Assembly: GCA_027310505.1 (NCBI GenBank)
Contig: DAIDAS010000406.1
Coordinates: 1 to 7,740, forward strand
Length of the DNA stretch: 7,740 bases
Direction of reading: 5' to 3'
From: a bacterium
GTDB taxonomy: Bacteria > Pseudomonadota > Gammaproteobacteria > Burkholderiales > Methylophilaceae
Shown here: positions 6,001 through 7,740 of the stretch, piece by piece
Layout of the letters: the number at the start of each line of letters is the position of its first letter
Position numbering within the stretch: the stretch's first letter is position 1
Notes under the pieces: model-generated
The model's input: only the letters and a program-made list of their open reading frames with translations
Told to the model about the DNA's origin: nothing
Databases searched by the model: none
Made by a program: the position numbers and the translations under genes

Positions 6001-7740
6001 ACACTCTAAAATCCAGCAGCCTGCAGCTAGGCCTTAGCCGTCTGGGCGAAATGGCCCGCAATATCGAAATGCGCGTGCGCTCTGGCGATTCGACTTTCGA
6101 TGCCTCGGATATCGACCAGCTACTTGAGGAGTTCCATCGTTCCGCACGAGAGCTTCATGGCATTCCTCAACCGGTACGCTTGCCCATATTGCGGACGAAC
6201 CCGAATCTGGCCATGGTGCTGGTAGTGGACGACGACGTGACCATGCGCCTGATGCTACGACGTGCGATGGAGGATGATGGTTATCAGGTCGAAGAAGCCA
6301 TTAACGGAGCGCAGGCGGTTTCCAAATGTGAAGCACTGCAGCCGGATATCATCCTGATGGACTGCATGATGCCTGTCATGAGCGGGTTCGATGCCTGTGC
6401 CATGTTGCAGCAGCAGCCGGAATCCAGACGGCCTCCGGTGTTGATGATCACCGGATTGAACGATGACGTCTCAGTGCGGCGTGCCATACAGTGCGGCGCG
6501 GCGGATTTCATCACCAAGCCGCTGTTTGTCCCGATCCTGCGCCAGCGCGTGCGGCAACTGCTTGATATGCGCCGGGCCCAGGAGCATATCCGCCATCTGG
6601 CTTACCACGACACCTTGACTGGCCTGCCCAACCGCGTGCTGTTCAACGACCGCCTGCAACTGGCGATCGCAGCCGCCCGGCGTAACGACCAGCGCCTGGC
6701 AGTACTGTTTTTCGACCTCGACAACTTCAAAAAGGTCAACGACAGCCTCGGCCATGCGGCCGGAGATACGTTGCTCAAATTGGTGGCGGAACGGGTTTCG
6801 TCCATCCTGCGCGAGGGTGACACCCTGTCGCGCATGGGCGGAGACGAGTTCACCCTGCTGCTGCCGCAACTGGCGCAAGGCGATGAGGGGGTGCGCGGGG
6901 TGCAGGTGCTTGCCGAAAAGATTATCCGCAGCCTCAAGGCACCTTTCCCCCTGGACGGGCAGGATGTCTACATCGGTATCAGCATCGGCATCAGTATTTA
7001 TCCGGATGACAGCACCGATGCCAGTGGATTGCTGAAGAACGCCGATGCCGCCATGTATTGGGCCAAGTCCGCGGTGAGCAACAGTTTCTGCCTCTACTCC
7101 ACGACCATGCACGAACAGGCGGCGGAGCGGTTGCAGCTGGAAAGCAGTCTGCGCAAGGCGCTGGAACGCGATGAACTGGTGGTTTACTACCAGCCCCAGA
7201 TGAACACGGTGAGCGAGCGCATGGAGGGCATGGAGGCTTTGTTGCGCTGGCGTCATCCTGAACTGGGCCTGGTGCCTCCCAACCGGTTTATTCCCCTGGC
7301 AGAAGAAACCGGCATTATCGTCGAGATCGGTACCTGGGTGCTCCGTTCTGCCTGCGCCCAGTGCAAGGCCTGGCATGAGCGCGGCTACGAGGGGCTGACC
7401 GTGGCGGTCAACCTTTCCGCCCGGCAGTTCAGCAGCGGCAATCTGGTTGAAGTGGTGAAGGCCGCGCTGGCGGAAAGCGGGCTGCCGCCACAGGCGCTGG
7501 ACCTGGAAATTACCGAGAGCATCACCATACAGGACAGTCATGGCGCGCTCGATACGCTGTGCCAGCTGAAGGCGCTGGGGGTGTTGATCTCGATGGACGA
7601 TTTCGGCACCGGGTATTCCTCGCTCAGCTATCTGAAGCGCTTCCCCATCGATGTGCTGAAAATCGACCAGTCCTTTGTGCGCGACATCATCACTGATCCC
7701 AACGATGCCGTGATTGTCGAAACCATCATCGCCATGGCCC
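2973..7740 (+). CDS. Giant hybrid histidine kinase with phosphorelay and c-di-GMP output: (PAS)-GAF-PAS-HisKA-HATPase-REC-REC-HPt-REC-GGDEF-EAL, 3' end outside window
   Basis: This frame stays open from 2973 to the right edge (about 1,589 codons, unfinished). The gene proper should begin at GTG 2779, in another frame before the frameshift. Approximate domains by position: end of PAS1 to 3165; GAF 3200-3660; Gln-rich coiled coil 3660-3825; PAS2 3830-4170; HisKA 4215-4410; HATPase 4545-4900; REC1 4959-5325; REC2 5433-5790; HPt 5859-6150; REC3 6216-6575; GGDEF 6600-7095; EAL from 7125. No signal peptide or membrane helix is visible, so it should act in the cytosol. The family roles predict that sensed signals drive His autophosphorylation, phosphate relay, and control of c-di-GMP synthesis or breakdown. 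If the frameshift is real, translation could restart only at weak sites such as GTG 3024 or ATG 3309, losing PAS1. The ligands of PAS and GAF are unknown. Confidence 0.93.
3200..4170 (+). other. Sensory region of the hybrid kinase: GAF, coiled coil, second PAS
   Basis: The GAF domain begins around SLLALTWIALDQNQSLDQLF and ends with a typical FGVLGAHTARQRRFTPDEVD segment. A Gln-rich coiled coil follows (six consecutive Gln codons at 3672-3689, then heptad-like Leu/Ala/Glu residues to about 3825). PAS2 has TYVNDKFCEISGYSREELIG, HRILKSDHHTPEFFRDMW and YYWVDTTIVPFL, and ends in the S-box-like TDITQRKRDEEEL that connects to the kinase helix. It resembles PAS domains of the Aer type. No cofactor-binding residue can be assigned with confidence, so the stimulus stays open. 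Confidence 0.82.
4215..4902 (+). other. Histidine kinase core (HisKA and HATPase_c) of the hybrid protein
   Basis: The H-box is FLATMSHEIRTPMNGVLGM with the phospho-accepting His codon at 4248-4250, the classical sequence of hybrid (BarA/ArcB-like) kinases. The ATP-binding domain has an N-box NLAGNALKF (Asn codons 4587 and 4599), G1 DSGIGIP (4695-4715), an F-box LFRPFTQADSS, and G2 YGGTGLGL (4779-4802). All residues needed for autophosphorylation are present, so the kinase should be active. Confidence 0.93.
4959..6575 (+). other. Phosphorelay block REC1-REC2-HPt-REC3
   Basis: REC1 starts with CVLVVDDSQAN and has its acceptor Asp at 5124-5126 (LVLIDLAMPEMDG) and the Lys in FNKPV. REC2 starts with VLLVEDNPVNQD, with acceptor Asp at 5580-5582 (MVLMDCQMPEMDG) and Lys in LSKPV. 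The HPt has AHTLKSSSLQLG with the phospho-His at 6000-6002. REC3 starts with MVLVVDDDVTMR, with acceptor Asp at 6360-6362 (IILMDCMMPVMSG) and Lys in ITKPL. All acceptors are intact. The likely order is kinase His to REC1 or REC2, then HPt, then REC3, which sits directly before the GGDEF domain as in REC-GGDEF-EAL response regulators. Which receiver serves as donor to the HPt cannot be decided from sequence. Confidence 0.9.
6600..7095 (+). other. GGDEF diguanylate cyclase domain with intact active site and inhibitory site
   Basis: The domain opens with the usual HDTLTGLPNRVLF and has the metal- and GTP-binding segment FFDLDNFKKVNDSLGHAAGD. The signature GGDEF is intact (6837-6851). Exactly five residues before it lies RxxD (REGD, 6810-6821), the product-inhibition I-site. 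The C-terminal part keeps GISIGISIYPDD and NADAAMYWAK but then departs from the usual AGRN pattern (SAVSNSFCLY). Known role: condensation of two GTP to c-di-GMP. Activity is predicted, with possible feedback inhibition. Confidence 0.92.
7125..7740 (+). other. EAL c-di-GMP phosphodiesterase domain, cut by the right window edge
   Basis: The domain begins with the helix LRKALERDELVVYYQPQ. The catalytic signature EALLRWRHPE is intact (EAL codons 7233-7241). Other family metal and catalytic residues follow: Asn in VNLSARQF, Glu in LEITES, the Asp pair in MDDFGTGYSSLSYL, and Lys in LKIDQSFV. The last conserved Glu and Gln (AEGVE and QGY regions) lie beyond the window. As far as visible, it should hydrolyse c-di-GMP to pGpG. 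Confidence 0.92.

Noticed and set aside
6471..7541. Minus-strand open frame of 356 codons opposite GGDEF and EAL
   Set aside because: Such shadows are common opposite GC-rich coding DNA. The plus-strand GGDEF and EAL signatures decide the matter.

Overview
The window reads as chromosomal DNA of a proteobacterium, most likely beta or gamma. It is moderately GC-rich, its ompR product matches the enterobacterial OmpR almost motif for motif, and the style of c-di-GMP and phosphorelay signalling fits. I see no tRNA, rRNA, CRISPR array, insertion sequence or other mobile element. Nearly every base is coding.

Layout. (1) Positions 1-587, plus strand: the C-terminal part of a group II PLP-dependent amino-acid decarboxylase, cut by the left window edge. 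(2) Positions 584-2595, minus strand: a two-gene ompR-envZ operon, with ompR upstream, an ATGA stop/start overlap, then envZ. The envZ stop and the decarboxylase stop are convergent and both lie inside one palindromic CTAG, so no space remains between the genes for a terminator. (3) Positions 2596-2778: a 183-bp divergent intergenic region. It holds an inverted repeat (TTACA-TG-TGTAA) that somewhat resembles an OmpR box, a weak promoter candidate and a good Shine-Dalgarno sequence. (4) From position 2779 to the right edge, plus strand: a very large signalling gene, still open at the window end. Its order of domains is PAS, GAF, coiled coil, PAS, HisKA, HATPase, REC, REC, HPt, REC, GGDEF, EAL.

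The large gene carries an apparent one-base frameshift between about 2968 and 2990, inside its first PAS domain. The N-terminal 78 codons (2779-3012, including the stop) are in one frame, and everything from 2973 to 7740 is open in another. No canonical -1 slippery heptamer is present. An assembly error or a recent mutation is therefore likelier than programmed frameshifting.

How the genes may work together. EnvZ/OmpR is a membrane sensor and transcription factor pair. The large protein has no visible membrane segment and looks like a cytosolic, single-chain phosphorelay. Its sensory PAS/GAF modules should drive a histidine kinase, whose phosphate can pass through receivers and an HPt to a last receiver fused to a cyclase/phosphodiesterase pair. 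This would couple sensing directly to c-di-GMP turnover. A link between the two systems through the shared upstream region is only a hypothesis.
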